A stretch of DNA of 64,000 nt, from positions 4,030,001 through 4,094,000 of the forward strand of contig NZ_JACCCO010000001.1 in assembly GCF_013409935.1 (NCBI RefSeq), in the 5' to 3' direction. The stretch comes from Streptosporangium sandarakinum (GTDB lineage Bacteria; Actinomycetota; Actinomycetes; Streptosporangiales; Streptosporangiaceae). Below, one piece after another: positions 33,478 through 44,596 of this stretch (the stretch's first letter is position 1; the number at the start of each line of letters is the position of its first letter). Both the position numbers and the translations under genes were made by a program. The notes under the pieces were generated by a model. It searched no databases. It was not told the origin of the DNA and saw only the letters and a list, made by a program, of their open reading frames with translations.

Positions 33478-35156
33478 GCCGCGGGCGTCCCGGACGGTCC
33501 AGATGATCCGGGCGGTCCGGACGGTCCCTCGCCGCGCCGCCGCGGCCGGGCGAGCAGCGCGCACACGGCCCCGCACAGCGCGACGCCCAGCAGCACGGCG
33601 TAGGTGTTGCGGAAGCCGGTCATCAACTGCTCCACGGCGGCCGGGGAGACGCGGGAGAGCGTGCCCGCGTACACCCTGCCGCGCAGCTCGGCGCTGACCG
33701 GCGCGGTCAGCACGCTCAGCGTGAGCGCGACACTGAGCACGATCCCGACGTTCATGATCATGAGGCGGAAGCCGTTCACCAGACCCAGGTTGCCGGCCGG
33801 CAGCGCGGCCATGACCTGGGTGGTGTTGCCGGTGAGGAACGTCCCGCTGCCGCACCCGCACAGGAACAGTCCCGTCCCCACGATCCAGTACGGCGTGCCC
33901 GGCGCGGTGGACGGCATCAGCACGGCCAGGCCGGCGCTGCTCAGCAGCGCCCCTCCGACGGACAGCGCGTGCGGGGAGATCCGGCGGCCCAGGGAGCCGG
34001 CGAGCGGCGAGGCGACGGCCATGCCGACCGGGACCGGGAGCACGGCCAGGGCGGCGGTGACCGGCCCGACGCCCGTGGCCGCCCGGAAGTGGAGGGCGGC
34101 CAGCAGGATGAGCGACGCGCGGGCCAGCGCGTTGCAGAACGAGGCGGCGTTGGCGAAGGCCAGCATGCGCTCGCCGAACAGCCGGACGTCGAGCACGGGC
34201 CGCGCCGCCCGGCGCTCCACCGCCACCAGCACCGGCACCAGGGCCGCCGCGACGACGGCGCCGGTGAGCGCGACCGGGCTGGACGGGCCGCGCGACCCCG
34301 CCTCCGACAGCGCGACGAGCGCGGCCGACAGCAGGGCGAACATGACCAGGTTCCCGGCCGCGTCCACCGGCTCGCGGGGGCCGGGGGCGACCCGGCGCAG
34401 CACGAACGCGCCCCAGACGAGGGCGAGCAGGCCGGCCGGGACGTTCATCCAGAAGATCCACCGCCAGCCCGCCGTCTCGGCGACCAGGCCGCCCAGCGTG
34501 GGGCCGGCGAGCTGGGCGACGGAGAGGGTGCCGATGTAGACCCCCATGCCCTGGCTGAGCCGGTCGGGCGGGAAGGCGTCGGTGATGATCACCGTGCCGT
34601 TGGCCAGGATCATCGACGCCCCGACCGCCTGCACGGCCCGCATGGCGATCAGGAACCACACCCCCGGGGAGAGCCCGGCCAGCAGCGACCCGGCGGTGAA
34701 GAGGGCGAAGCCCGCCAGGTAGACCTCCCTGCGCCCGAGCAGGTCGGCCACCCGGCCGAAGAACACCAGGCTGGCGGTGTTGACCAGCATGAAGGCCAGC
34801 AGGACCCATCCCGCGGCGAACGCGTCGGCGTGGAAGTGCCTGACCACCTCGGGGAGCGCCACGTTGAGCGTGTTGCCCGCCACGCCGATCAGCACCAGGC
34901 CGAGGCCGGTCACGGAGCAGACCAGCCACGCGTGGCGGAGCCGGGCGGCGTACTCGGGCGAGCCCGGCGTGTCCCGCGGGTCCGGCACGTCCTGTTGGTC
35001 CGGCGCGTTCGGGGCGTCCTGTTGGTCCGGCGCGCCCGGTGTGTCCTGCGGGCCCGGTGGTCCCGGCACTTCCGGTGGGCTCTGCGGACCCGGCGGGTTC
35101 GGTGCGTTCGGGGCGGCCCGGGTACCGGGACGCGGGTCCTGGGGGGCGGAGACCAT
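33408..35156 (-). CDS. MFS transporter, DHA2-type, with disordered N-terminal extension
   Basis: 582 residues from the ATG at 35156. Residues 1-70 are a Pro/Asp/Gln-rich tail with near repeats (PGAPDQQDAPNAPDQQDVPD), then 14 membrane helices start at AWLVCSVTGLGLVLIGVAGN. Motif A is GRVADLLGRREVYLAGFALF; the region AGPTLGGLVAETAGWRWIFW is typical of EmrB/QacA exporters. A Ser/Pro-rich C-terminus follows. The stop lies inside the TetR gene, a 70-bp antisense overlap. Substrate unknown; unlike the neighbouring MFS gene it has no obvious operator. Confidence 0.88.
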   Translation of the reverse strand: MVSAPQDPRPGTRAAPNAPNPPGPQSPPEVPGPPGPQDTPGAPDQQDAPNAPDQQDVPDPRDTPGSPEYAARLRHAWLVCSVTGLGLVLIGVAGNTLNVALPEVVRHFHADAFAAGWVLLAFMLVNTASLVFFGRVADLLGRREVYLAGFALFTAGSLLAGLSPGVWFLIAMRAVQAVGASMILANGTVIITDAFPPDRLSQGMGVYIGTLSVAQLAGPTLGGLVAETAGWRWIFWMNVPAGLLALVWGAFVLRRVAPGPREPVDAAGNLVMFALLSAALVALSEAGSRGPSSPVALTGAVVAAALVPVLVAVERRAARPVLDVRLFGERMLAFANAASFCNALARASLILLAALHFRAATGVGPVTAALAVLPVPVGMAVASPLAGSLGRRISPHALSVGGALLSSAGLAVLMPSTAPGTPYWIVGTGLFLCGCGSGTFLTGNTTQVMAALPAGNLGLVNGFRLMIMNVGIVLSVALTLSVLTAPVSAELRGRVYAGTLSRVSPAAVEQLMTGFRNTYAVLLGVALCGAVCALLARPRRRGEGPSGPPGSSGPSGTPAAQPSSRAAMDSMPDSSRSTPNVS

Positions 35157-35345
35157 GCCGCCCAGTGTGACGTACGGCACGCCGCTGGCCCGGCCCCGGC
35201 CGGGCCGGTTCGCGGGCGGCCCGCATCCGGCGGACAGTGATGCCGAACTGTGATGTTTGTCACGTCATCTCTTGGAACGGTTCAAACGTGTATCACGCGT
35301 ATCCATGGAACACGCCAGTCTCTGGCGTCGCAGAAAGGAAGCCCA

Positions 35346-36347
35346 GTGGCTATCAGGTTGCCGGGCAGGCGGATGATCACCGTCACGGCCGTCGGAGTAC
35401 TGGCCGGAACGATGCTGACGGTCGGTGGCGGCAGCGCCGTCGCATCCTCGGCGGACGCGGAGATCCACGCGTGTGTGAACAAGAAGACGCGCTACGCGCG
35501 CATCGTCAACGCGTCGGCGAGGTGCCGGACCACCGAGGTCCGGGTGACCTGGGGCGGTGAGGGCGGCGGCTCCCAGACCGTCGGCACCGCCGGTCCGCAG
35601 GGCCCCCAGGGTCCGCAGGGCAGGCCCGGTCCCGCCGGTCCGCAGGGTCCCCAGGGTCCGCAGGGCCCGCGCGGCTTCCAGGGTAAGCAGGGTCCGCAGG
35701 GCCCGCAGGGTGCGCCCGGTAAGGACGGTGCCCCCGGGGCGAAGGGCGAGCAGGGCGAGCGCGGCCTGCCGGGCAAGGACGGCCAGGACGGCGCCCCCGG
35801 CAAGCAGGGCGAGCGCGGTCCCCAGGGCGAGCAGGGCCCGCAGGGCAAGCCGGGCGAGAACGGCAAGGACGGCGCCCCGGGCAAGCAGGGCGAGCAGGGC
35901 CCGCAGGGCAAGCCTGGCCAGGACGGTGCCCCGGGCAGGCAGGGCCTGCCCGGCAAGGACGGCAAGGACGGTCAGGACGGCGGTCTGGCGGCCGTCACGA
36001 CCCGCCATCAGAGCTCCAACATCAAGGGTGACGGATCCGTCTCGGTGAGCTGCCAGACCGGTGAGCTGGCCACCGGCGGCGGCTACTCCATGAACGGTAA
36101 CGGCAGCTACCTGGTCTCGGCGTCGATGCCCTCCGGGAACGGCTGGGTGGTGAAGGTGAGCCAGGGCAACTCCTACTCCTCCCTCACCGGAAACAAGTCC
36201 GACGAGTCCGCCGACTCCGCCGCCAAGAGCTCCACCACCTCCAGCCCCACCCCCGGCACGGGCGGCAAGGCGCAGGGCCTGGCCACCCAGACCAACGGTG
36301 CCTACGTCACGGTCACCGCCTACGTGGTCTGCGCCAAGAAGGGCTGA
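35346..36347 (+). CDS. Secreted collagen-like protein
   Basis: 333 residues from the GTG at 35346 (AAAGGAAG upstream). A signal peptide ([20 protein letters not shown], cleaved near VASSA) leads to an N-terminal mini-domain with two Cys ([11 protein letters not shown] and [12 protein letters not shown]). Residues about 80-211 are 44 uninterrupted Gly-X-Y triplets, mostly GPQ, GKQ, GKD, GAP and GEQ; Pro is in X or Y and Lys-Asp pairs can stabilise a triple helix without hydroxyproline. The C-terminal 120 residues ([17 protein letters not shown], later VVKVSQG and VVCAKKG) are a Ser/Gly/Thr-rich beta domain with two Cys. Expected to trimerise outside the cell. Confidence 0.92.
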   Translation: MAIRLPGRRMITVTAVGVLAGTMLTVGGGSAVASSADAEIHACVNKKTRYARIVNASARCRTTEVRVTWGGEGGGSQTVGTAGPQGPQGPQGRPGPAGPQGPQGPQGPRGFQGKQGPQGPQGAPGKDGAPGAKGEQGERGLPGKDGQDGAPGKQGERGPQGEQGPQGKPGENGKDGAPGKQGEQGPQGKPGQDGAPGRQGLPGKDGKDGQDGGLAAVTTRHQSSNIKGDGSVSVSCQTGELATGGGYSMNGNGSYLVSASMPSGNGWVVKVSQGNSYSSLTGNKSDESADSAAKSSTTSSPTPGTGGKAQGLATQTNGAYVTVTAYVVCAKKG

Positions 36348-36362
36348 CGCCCGTACACGGCC

Positions 36363-36400
36363 GACGCCCGTACACGGATGACACCCCGCGTACGGGCGTC
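36363..36400 (+). terminator. Hairpin downstream of the collagen-like gene
   Basis: GACGCCCGTAC (36363-36373) pairs with GTACGGGCGTC (36390-36400), an 11-bp stem with a 16-base loop. The left arm is the second copy of a 15-bp direct repeat (GACGCCCGTACACGG) that begins at the stop codon. Confidence 0.6.
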
Positions 36401-36579
36401 TCGCGCGCGCCGTACATGACGACCAGCCGGGTCTTCTCCCGAAGGGGAGAGGAGGCCCGGCCGGTCCCACGGTCCGCCGCGGCCGTCGAAGGTCCGCGAA
36501 CGGACCGCGGACGGCCGGCATGCCGCTCTGTCCGACCGTCCGGCATTATCCGGTCGGAGCGTTGACTATTGTCCGGTTC

Positions 36580-37980
36580 ATGAGCTCTCACTATGACGTC
36601 GTCGTTCTCGGTGCCGGCCCCGGCGGATACGTGGCCGCCGTCCGGGCCGCCCAGCTGGGCCTCCGCACCGCGATCGTCGAGGAGCGGTACTGGGGCGGTG
36701 TCTGCCTCAACGTGGGGTGCATCCCCTCCAAGGCCCTGCTGCGCAACGCCGAACTGGCCCACCTGTTCACCCACGAGGCCAAGACGTTCGGCATCCAGGT
36801 CGACGGCCAGGTCACCTTCGACTACGGCGCGGCTTTCCAGCGCAGCCGCAAGGTGGCCGACGGGCGCGTCAAGGGCGTCCACTACCTGATGAAGAAGAAC
36901 GGCATCACCGAGTACGAGGGGCGCGGCACCTTCACCGACGCCAACACGATCGAGGTGGCCAAGAGCGACGGCGGCACCGAGACGGTGACGTTCGACCACT
37001 GCATCATCGCCGCGGGCGCGACCACGAGGCTGCTGCCGGGCACCTCGGTGAGCGACCGGGTCGTGACCTACGAGGAGCAGATCCTCACCGAGAAGCTCCC
37101 CGAGAGCATCGTCATCGCCGGCGCGGGCGCGATCGGCGTCGAGTTCGCCTACGTGCTGCGCAACTACGGCGTCAAGGTGACGATCGTGGAGTTCCTCGAC
37201 CGCATCGTCCCCCTGGAGGACGAGGAGGTCTCGGCGGAGCTGGCCAAGCGCTACAAGCGGCTCGGCATCGAGGTGCTGACCTCGACGCGGGTGGAGTCCA
37301 TCGACGAGTCGGGCGACAAGGTGCGCGTGACGGTCTCGCGGGACGGCGCGCAGCAGGTCCTGGAGACCGACAAGGTCATGCAGGCGATCGGCTTCCAGCC
37401 GCGCGTCGAGGGCTACGGGCTGGAGCGGACCGGGGTCGCGCTGACCGAGCGCGGCGCCATCGACGTCGACGGCCGGTGCCGGACGAACGTGCCGCACATC
37501 TTCGCCATCGGCGACGTGACCGCCAAACTGATGCTCGCGCACACGGCTGAGGCCATGGGCATCATCGCGGCGGAGACCATCGGCGACGCCGAGACGATGG
37601 AACTCGACTACGTGATGATCCCCCGGGCGACGTACTGCCAGCCGCAGGTCGCCAGCTTCGGCTACACCGAGACGCAGGCCCGGGAGCTGGGCTACGACGT
37701 CAAGGTCGCGAAGTTCCCCTTCACCGCCAACGGCAAGGCCCACGGCCTGGGCGACGCCACCGGGTTCGTCAAGCTCATCAGCGACGCTCAGTACGGCGAG
37801 CTGATCGGCGCCCACATGATCGGCCCGGACGTCACCGAGCTGCTGCCCGAGCTGACCCTGGCCCAGCAGTGGGACCTCACGGTCCACGAGGTGGCCCGCA
37901 ACGTCCACGCCCACCCCACGCTCAGCGAGGCGGTCAAGGAGGCGGTCCACGGGCTCGCCGGCCACATGATCAACATGTGA
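36580..37980 (+). CDS. lpd: Dihydrolipoyl dehydrogenase (E3)
   Basis: 466 residues; FAD enzyme that re-oxidises dihydrolipoyl groups of pyruvate, 2-oxoglutarate and branched-chain complexes. FAD motif [10 protein letters not shown] (11-20), redox disulphide C42/C47 in [16 protein letters not shown] motif [13 protein letters not shown] and the catalytic HAHPTLSE at the C-terminus are all intact. The [14 protein letters not shown] wording is the actinobacterial (mycobacterial LpdC) form. TATTGT (36567-36572) ends 7 nt before the ATG and no ribosome site is visible, so the mRNA is leaderless. Strong terminator follows. Confidence 0.96.
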   Translation: MSSHYDVVVLGAGPGGYVAAVRAAQLGLRTAIVEERYWGGVCLNVGCIPSKALLRNAELAHLFTHEAKTFGIQVDGQVTFDYGAAFQRSRKVADGRVKGVHYLMKKNGITEYEGRGTFTDANTIEVAKSDGGTETVTFDHCIIAAGATTRLLPGTSVSDRVVTYEEQILTEKLPESIVIAGAGAIGVEFAYVLRNYGVKVTIVEFLDRIVPLEDEEVSAELAKRYKRLGIEVLTSTRVESIDESGDKVRVTVSRDGAQQVLETDKVMQAIGFQPRVEGYGLERTGVALTERGAIDVDGRCRTNVPHIFAIGDVTAKLMLAHTAEAMGIIAAETIGDAETMELDYVMIPRATYCQPQVASFGYTETQARELGYDVKVAKFPFTANGKAHGLGDATGFVKLISDAQYGELIGAHMIGPDVTELLPELTLAQQWDLTVHEVARNVHAHPTLSEAVKEAVHGLAGHMINM

Positions 37981-38003
37981 GGCCGCCGGAGACGGCCTGG
38001 ACA

Positions 38004-38046
38004 GAAGGGGAGGCGCGGGCCCGGCCCGCGCCTCCCCTTCTCTTTT
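38004..38046 (+). terminator. Rho-independent terminator after lpd
   Basis: A perfect 17-bp stem (38004-38020 with 38024-38040, 3-base loop) is followed by TCTTTT. The stop of purL comes in from the other side at 38071, so it may serve both genes. Confidence 0.93.
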
Positions 38047-38070
38047 CCGGAAGTTCTCTTTTTCGGAAGA

Positions 38071-40349
<2,279 letters not shown>

Positions 40350-40353
<4 letters not shown>

Positions 40354-41033
40354 AGGTTCACCAGCCTCTTCAGGATCGAGGAGAAGAATCCGCGGCCGTC
40401 CGTGCTCGGGGCGCCGGTGAGGTCCTCGACCGCGTGCTCGGGGTGGGGCATGAGGCCGACGATGTTGCCCGCCTCGTTGCGGATGCCCGCGATGTCGTTC
40501 ATGGAGCCGTTGGGGTTGCTCCCGGCGTAGCGGAAGACGACCTGGCCGCCCGCCTCCAGCGCCGCCAGGGTCGCCGCGTCGGCGACGTAGCGGCCCTCGC
40601 CGTGCTTGATCGGCAGCACGATCTCCTGGCCCTCGGTGAAGTCGGAGGTCCAGGGGGTGGCGGTGCTCTCGACGCGGACGCGCTGGTCGCGGCAGATGTA
40701 GTGGAGCCCGGCGTTGCGCATCAGCGCGCCGGGCAGCAGGTGGGCCTCGCAGAGGATCTGGAAGCCGTTGCAGGTGCCGAGGACCGGGAGCCCGGCCCTG
40801 GCGGCGGGGATCAGCTCCTCCATCAGCGGCGCGAACCGGGAGATGGCCCCGCACCGGAGGTAGTCGCCGTAGGAGAACCCGCCGGGCAGGAAGACCGCGT
40901 CCACCCCCTTGAGGTCGGGGTCCGCGTGCCACAGCGGCACGGCCTCGCCACCGGCGTGCCGTACGGCGCGGGCCGCGTCCTGATCGTCAAGAGTCCCGGG
41001 AAAAGTGACCACGCCCACGCGGGCAGCACTCAT
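40350..41033 (-). CDS. purQ: Phosphoribosylformylglycinamidine synthase, glutaminase subunit
   Basis: 227 residues of the class I glutamine amidotransferase fold. The nucleophile Cys is in [12 protein letters not shown], the catalytic His-Glu in [23 protein letters not shown] is the PurQ signature. It hands ammonia to PurL. ATG at 41033 with GAGGGG upstream. Its stop overlaps purL. Unusually, purS is not next to it: an RsbW-like gene intervenes. Confidence 0.96.
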
Positions 41034-41243
41034 GACAGCGTTCCCCTCCACAAACGAGCGCCGCGCCGGCCGTCTCACCCAGCGGACGGCGGTCTGCGGC
41101 GGTGCGCCCAGGCTATCCGCTCGCCGACGGTGGGAACGCACGGGATCCGTCCGATCGCACAACCTGCCGCTTCGCCCGGACGGCCCGCCTTGGAGGATCG
41201 CACAACGGCGGCGCGAGATGCCCCCCGCGGGCCGTACGGAGGG

Positions 41244-41684
41244 TCAGACGGCGGCGAGCGCCCGCTGCCGGGGGATGATCGGCTCGTCGTCCCAGGCGAG
41301 GTGCTTGCGCAGGTGCACGGTGGTCCCCCGCCCCGGGGTGATGTCGAAGGAGATCTCGTCCACCACGGCCTGCATGATCAGGATGCCCCGGCCGTGCTCG
41401 GCGTCCGTCGGGGGATACCGGTCGGGCATCCTCGGCAGCCCGTGGCCGCGGTCGATGATGCGGACGTCGCAGCGGCCGTGCCCGATCGAGACCTCGACCA
41501 CGTAGCGGTTGGCGGGTCCGCCGTGGCGCACCGCGTTGGCGCACGCCTCGGTCACCGCGAGGAGGATGTCGGAGACGCAGCTCTCGGTGACGCCGAGCGA
41601 ACGCAGGGAGTCGCCCAGCGCCCGCCGGACCATGGGAATGCCCATGGCCTCTCTCGGCAGTGCCAACGAGAACTCGATATCCAC
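41244..41684 (-). CDS. ATP-binding anti-sigma/serine kinase-like protein (RsbW family)
   Basis: 146 residues from the GTG at 41684, chosen because GGGAGG sits six bases upstream (the frame is open further up). It is a stand-alone HATPase_c_2 domain: the N box is LLAVTEACANAVRHG, the G1 box DVRIIDRGHGLP and the G2 box HGRGILIMQAVVDE. Such proteins phosphorylate anti-sigma-factor antagonists or sequester stress sigma factors; streptomycetes have dozens. No sigma factor or antagonist is adjacent. It lies between purQ and purS on the same strand, with an AT-rich promoter region (41730-41790). Confidence 0.88.
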   Translation of the reverse strand: MDIEFSLALPREAMGIPMVRRALGDSLRSLGVTESCVSDILLAVTEACANAVRHGGPANRYVVEVSIGHGRCDVRIIDRGHGLPRMPDRYPPTDAEHGRGILIMQAVVDEISFDITPGRGTTVHLRKHLAWDDEPIIPRQRALAAV

Positions 41685-41845
41685 CGGATTCCTCCCGGGG
41701 CCAGACGTCACCCTGTCAAGGCTTCCCCACAGAATCCGGGCTAACCGCAAAATAACCCTGATCTTATTTAGCGTTGGTCAAGCCGTGGGATTACGGCCAT
41801 CCATAGTGGAACCCACCCGGCGGAATACGGCATGAACCGCGCCGG

Positions 41846-41887
41846 CGTGACACGGCACGGTTCGGCCGTGACACGGCACGGTTCGGC
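41846..41887. repeat. Perfect 21-bp tandem duplication upstream of the RsbW-like gene
   Basis: The 21-bp unit starting CGTGACACGGCACGGTTCGG occurs at 41846-41866 and 41867-41887 without mismatch. Each copy contains CCGTGCCGTG on the other strand. It lies between purS and the RsbW-like gene. Confidence 0.85.
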
Positions 41888-41957
41888 GGGCGGAACGCGC
41901 CGCCCGCCGGTGAGACTCGCGGCCCGCGGCCCGTGGTCCACGGACTCGGCGGGCGGC

Positions 41958-42212
41958 CTACGACTCGGCCCGCTCCACGGTGACGGTGTAGTCCTCGATC
42001 ACGGTGTTGGCCAGCAGGGTCTCGGCCATCTTCCGGACGTCGGCGAGCGCGGCGTCGTCGACGGGCCCGTCGAGCTCGACCTCGAATCGCTTGCCCTGCC
42101 GTACCGAGGCGACAGCGGAGAAGCCCAGCCGCGGGAGCGCACGGGCGATCGCCTGACCCTGCGCGTCGAGAATCTCGGGCTTGAGCATGACGTCGACGAT
42201 GACGCGCGCCAC
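41958..42212 (-). CDS. purS: Phosphoribosylformylglycinamidine synthase subunit PurS
   Basis: 84 residues from the GTG at 42212 with AGGAGG six bases upstream. The sequence ARVIVDVMLKPEILDAQGQA, then VRQGKRFEVELDG and LLANTVIEDYTV is the PurS signature; it forms a small dimer that bridges PurL and PurQ. It is divergent from the E1alpha gene. Normally next to purQ, here separated by 0.9 kb carrying the RsbW-like gene, so its expression may be uncoupled from purQL. Confidence 0.95.
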   Translation of the reverse strand: MARVIVDVMLKPEILDAQGQAIARALPRLGFSAVASVRQGKRFEVELDGPVDDAALADVRKMAETLLANTVIEDYTVTVERAES

Positions 42213-42499
42213 GGTGTTCCTCCTGCTGGAAGCGGGGATGGATCGGGGCCTCAAGCGTAGCCGCCCGCCGTGGCGGCTCGTCGCGGGGCCGGGGGCCCGC
42301 GTGCGGGCGTAAGCGGGGTGCGTGTCGGGAACTGGGAGCTTATGGAAGCCGGGACAGGTCTTGCGCGCAGGTATGTGACCTCTGCCACGATGTCCACAAA
42401 CGCATACGAACCACCATCATTCGGTTCGCATGCTTCCCTGACCGGCCGGGCAGAGGCGGAGAACCCGTCCCGACGGCCCCGAGCACACAGGAGAGGCGC

Positions 42500-43603
42500 G
42501 TGACCACCGAGCCCCCTCGTGGTGCGGAAGCACCCCCGGAACTCGTCCAGCTGCTGACCCCCGAAGGCGAGCGGGTCGAGCATCCCGACTACGACATCGA
42601 TCTGACCCCCGAGGAGGTCCGCGGCCTGTACCGGGACCTGGTCCTGGTGCGCCGCGTCGACCTGGAGGCGGTCGCCCTGCAACGCCAGGGAGAGCTGGGG
42701 ATCTGGGCCTCGCTGCTCGGCCAGGAGGCGGCGCAGATCGGCTCGGGCAGGGCGCTGGCCGAGTCGGACATGGTCTTCCCGACCTACCGCGAGCACGGCG
42801 TGGCCTGGTGCCGGGGCGTGGACCCGGTCAACCTCCTCGGCCTGTTCCGCGGGGTCAACCACGGCGGCTGGGACCCCGCCGAGCACAACTTCCACCTCTA
42901 CACCATCGTGATCGGCAGCCAGACCCTGCACGCGGTCGGCTACGCCATGGGCGTCCAGCGCGACGGCGCCGTCGGGGAGAACGGCACCGCCACGATCGCC
43001 TACTTCGGCGACGGCGCCACCTCCCAGGGAGACGTGAACGAGTCGTTCATCTGGGCGTCGGTGTTCAACGCGCCGATCGTGTTCTTCTGCCAGAACAACC
43101 AGTGGGCCATCTCCGAGCCGCTGGAGAAGCAGACGCGGATCCCGCTGTACCGGCGGGCCAGCGGCTTCGGCTTCCCCGGCGTCCGGGTCGACGGCAACGA
43201 CGTCTTCGCCTGCCTGGCGGTCACCCGCAAGGCGCTGGCCGACGCCAGGTCCGGGCAGGGCCCGATGATGATCGAGGCGTTCACCTACCGGATGGGCGCC
43301 CACACCACCTCCGACGACCCGACGCGTTACCGCCTGGCCGACGAGCTGGAGGCGTGGAAGCTCAAGGACCCGATCGAGCGGGTCCGCGCCTACATGTTCA
43401 AGAACCGCATCGCCGACCAGGACTTCTTCGACGCGATCGACGCCGAGGCCGACGAGCTGGGCCGTGACGTGCGCAAACGCTGTCTCGAACTGCCCGATCC
43501 GGAGCCCCTGGCCATCTTCGACCACGTCTACGCCGAGCCGCACCGGCTGATGGACGAGGAGCGCGCACAGTTCGCCGCCTACCTGGAGGGGTTCGAGGGA
43601 TGA
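42500..43603 (+). CDS. 2-oxo acid dehydrogenase E1 component, alpha subunit
   Basis: 367 residues. Thiamine diphosphate motif GDGATSQGDVNESFIWASVF and NNQWAIS (G-D-G-x-n-N-N) is intact, as is the FPTYREHG block. It decarboxylates a 2-oxo acid together with the beta subunit. Whether the acid is pyruvate or a branched-chain oxo acid cannot be decided; the two-subunit E1 layout and the presence of vdh in the window favour a branched-chain (Bkd) complex, but many actinobacterial PdhA proteins look the same. GTG at 42500 after CAGGAGAGG. First gene of a three-gene operon; the stop overlaps the next ATG. Confidence 0.92.
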   Translation: MTTEPPRGAEAPPELVQLLTPEGERVEHPDYDIDLTPEEVRGLYRDLVLVRRVDLEAVALQRQGELGIWASLLGQEAAQIGSGRALAESDMVFPTYREHGVAWCRGVDPVNLLGLFRGVNHGGWDPAEHNFHLYTIVIGSQTLHAVGYAMGVQRDGAVGENGTATIAYFGDGATSQGDVNESFIWASVFNAPIVFFCQNNQWAISEPLEKQTRIPLYRRASGFGFPGVRVDGNDVFACLAVTRKALADARSGQGPMMIEAFTYRMGAHTTSDDPTRYRLADELEAWKLKDPIERVRAYMFKNRIADQDFFDAIDAEADELGRDVRKRCLELPDPEPLAIFDHVYAEPHRLMDEERAQFAAYLEGFEG

Positions 43604-44583
43604 CGACTCTCACGCTGGCGAAGGCGCTCAACGAGGGCATGCGCAAGGCCATGGAGGACGACCCCAAGGTCCTCGTCATGGGCGAGGACGTGGGCAAGCT
43701 CGGCGGGGTGTTCCGGGTCACCGACGGGCTGCAGAAGGACTTCGGCGAGCAGCGGGTCATCGACACCCCCCTGGCCGAGTCCGGCATCATCGGCACCGCG
43801 ATCGGCCTGGCGCTGCGGGGCTACCGCCCGGTCTGCGAGATCCAGTTCGACGGGTTCGTCTTCCCCGCGGCCGACCAGATCATCACCCAGCTCGCCAAGA
43901 TGCCGCTGCGCTCGCTGGGCAAGCTGAAGCTGCCCGTCGTGGTGCGCATCCCCTGCGGCGGTGGCATCGGCGCGGTCGAGCACCACAGCGAGTCCCCCGA
44001 GGCGTACTTCACCCACACCGCCGGCCTGCGGATCGTGGCCTGCTCCAACCCCGCCGACGGCTACACGATGATCCAGCAGGCGATCCGGTGTGAGGACCCG
44101 GTCATCTTCTTCGAGCCCAAGCGGCGCTACTGGGAGAAGGCCGACGTCGACACCTCCGCCCCCGCCGACGACTGGACGCCGTTCGACCAGGCCCGCGTCG
44201 TACGGCCCGGCGCCGACGCCACCCTGCTGGCCTACGGCCCCATGGTGCGGACCTGCCTTGAGGCCGCGGCGGCGGCCGAGGAGGACGGCCGCTCCCTGGA
44301 GGTCGTGGACCTGCGCTCGCTCAACCCGCTGGACATCGACCGGGTCGTCGAGTCGGTCGCCAGGACCGGGCGCTGCGCGGTGGTGCACGAGGCTCCGGTC
44401 TTCAGCGGGTTCGGGGCGGAGATCGCCGCCCGGCTCACCGAGCGGTGCTTCTACAACCTGGAGGCCCCGGTGCTGCGTGTCGGCGGCCCGTCGACGCCGT
44501 ACCCGCCCTCCCGGCTGGAGGACCACTACCTGCCCGACCTGGACCGCGTCCTCGACGCCGTCGACCGCCTGTTCGCGTTCTGA
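43600..44583 (+). CDS. 2-oxo acid dehydrogenase E1 component, beta subunit
   Basis: 327 residues. Starts MTTLTLAKALNEGMRKAMED; conserved blocks include MGEDVG, DTPLAESGIIGTAIGLAL and the EPKRRYWE segment, then the transketolase C-terminal domain with GFGAEIAARL. It completes the alpha2-beta2 E1 enzyme. The ATG overlaps the E1alpha stop (ATGA), so translation is coupled and equal amounts are ensured; the E2 gene follows 13 bases downstream. Confidence 0.94.
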   Translation: MTTLTLAKALNEGMRKAMEDDPKVLVMGEDVGKLGGVFRVTDGLQKDFGEQRVIDTPLAESGIIGTAIGLALRGYRPVCEIQFDGFVFPAADQIITQLAKMPLRSLGKLKLPVVVRIPCGGGIGAVEHHSESPEAYFTHTAGLRIVACSNPADGYTMIQQAIRCEDPVIFFEPKRRYWEKADVDTSAPADDWTPFDQARVVRPGADATLLAYGPMVRTCLEAAAAAEEDGRSLEVVDLRSLNPLDIDRVVESVARTGRCAVVHEAPVFSGFGAEIAARLTERCFYNLEAPVLRVGGPSTPYPPSRLEDHYLPDLDRVLDAVDRLFAF

Positions 44584-44596
44584 GGGGGAGACGAGG

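Noticed and set aside
35580-35990. CRISPR-like repeated block
   Set aside because: The repeats are in-frame Gly-X-Y codons of the collagen-like gene, of 9-bp periodicity, with no spacers or cas genes.
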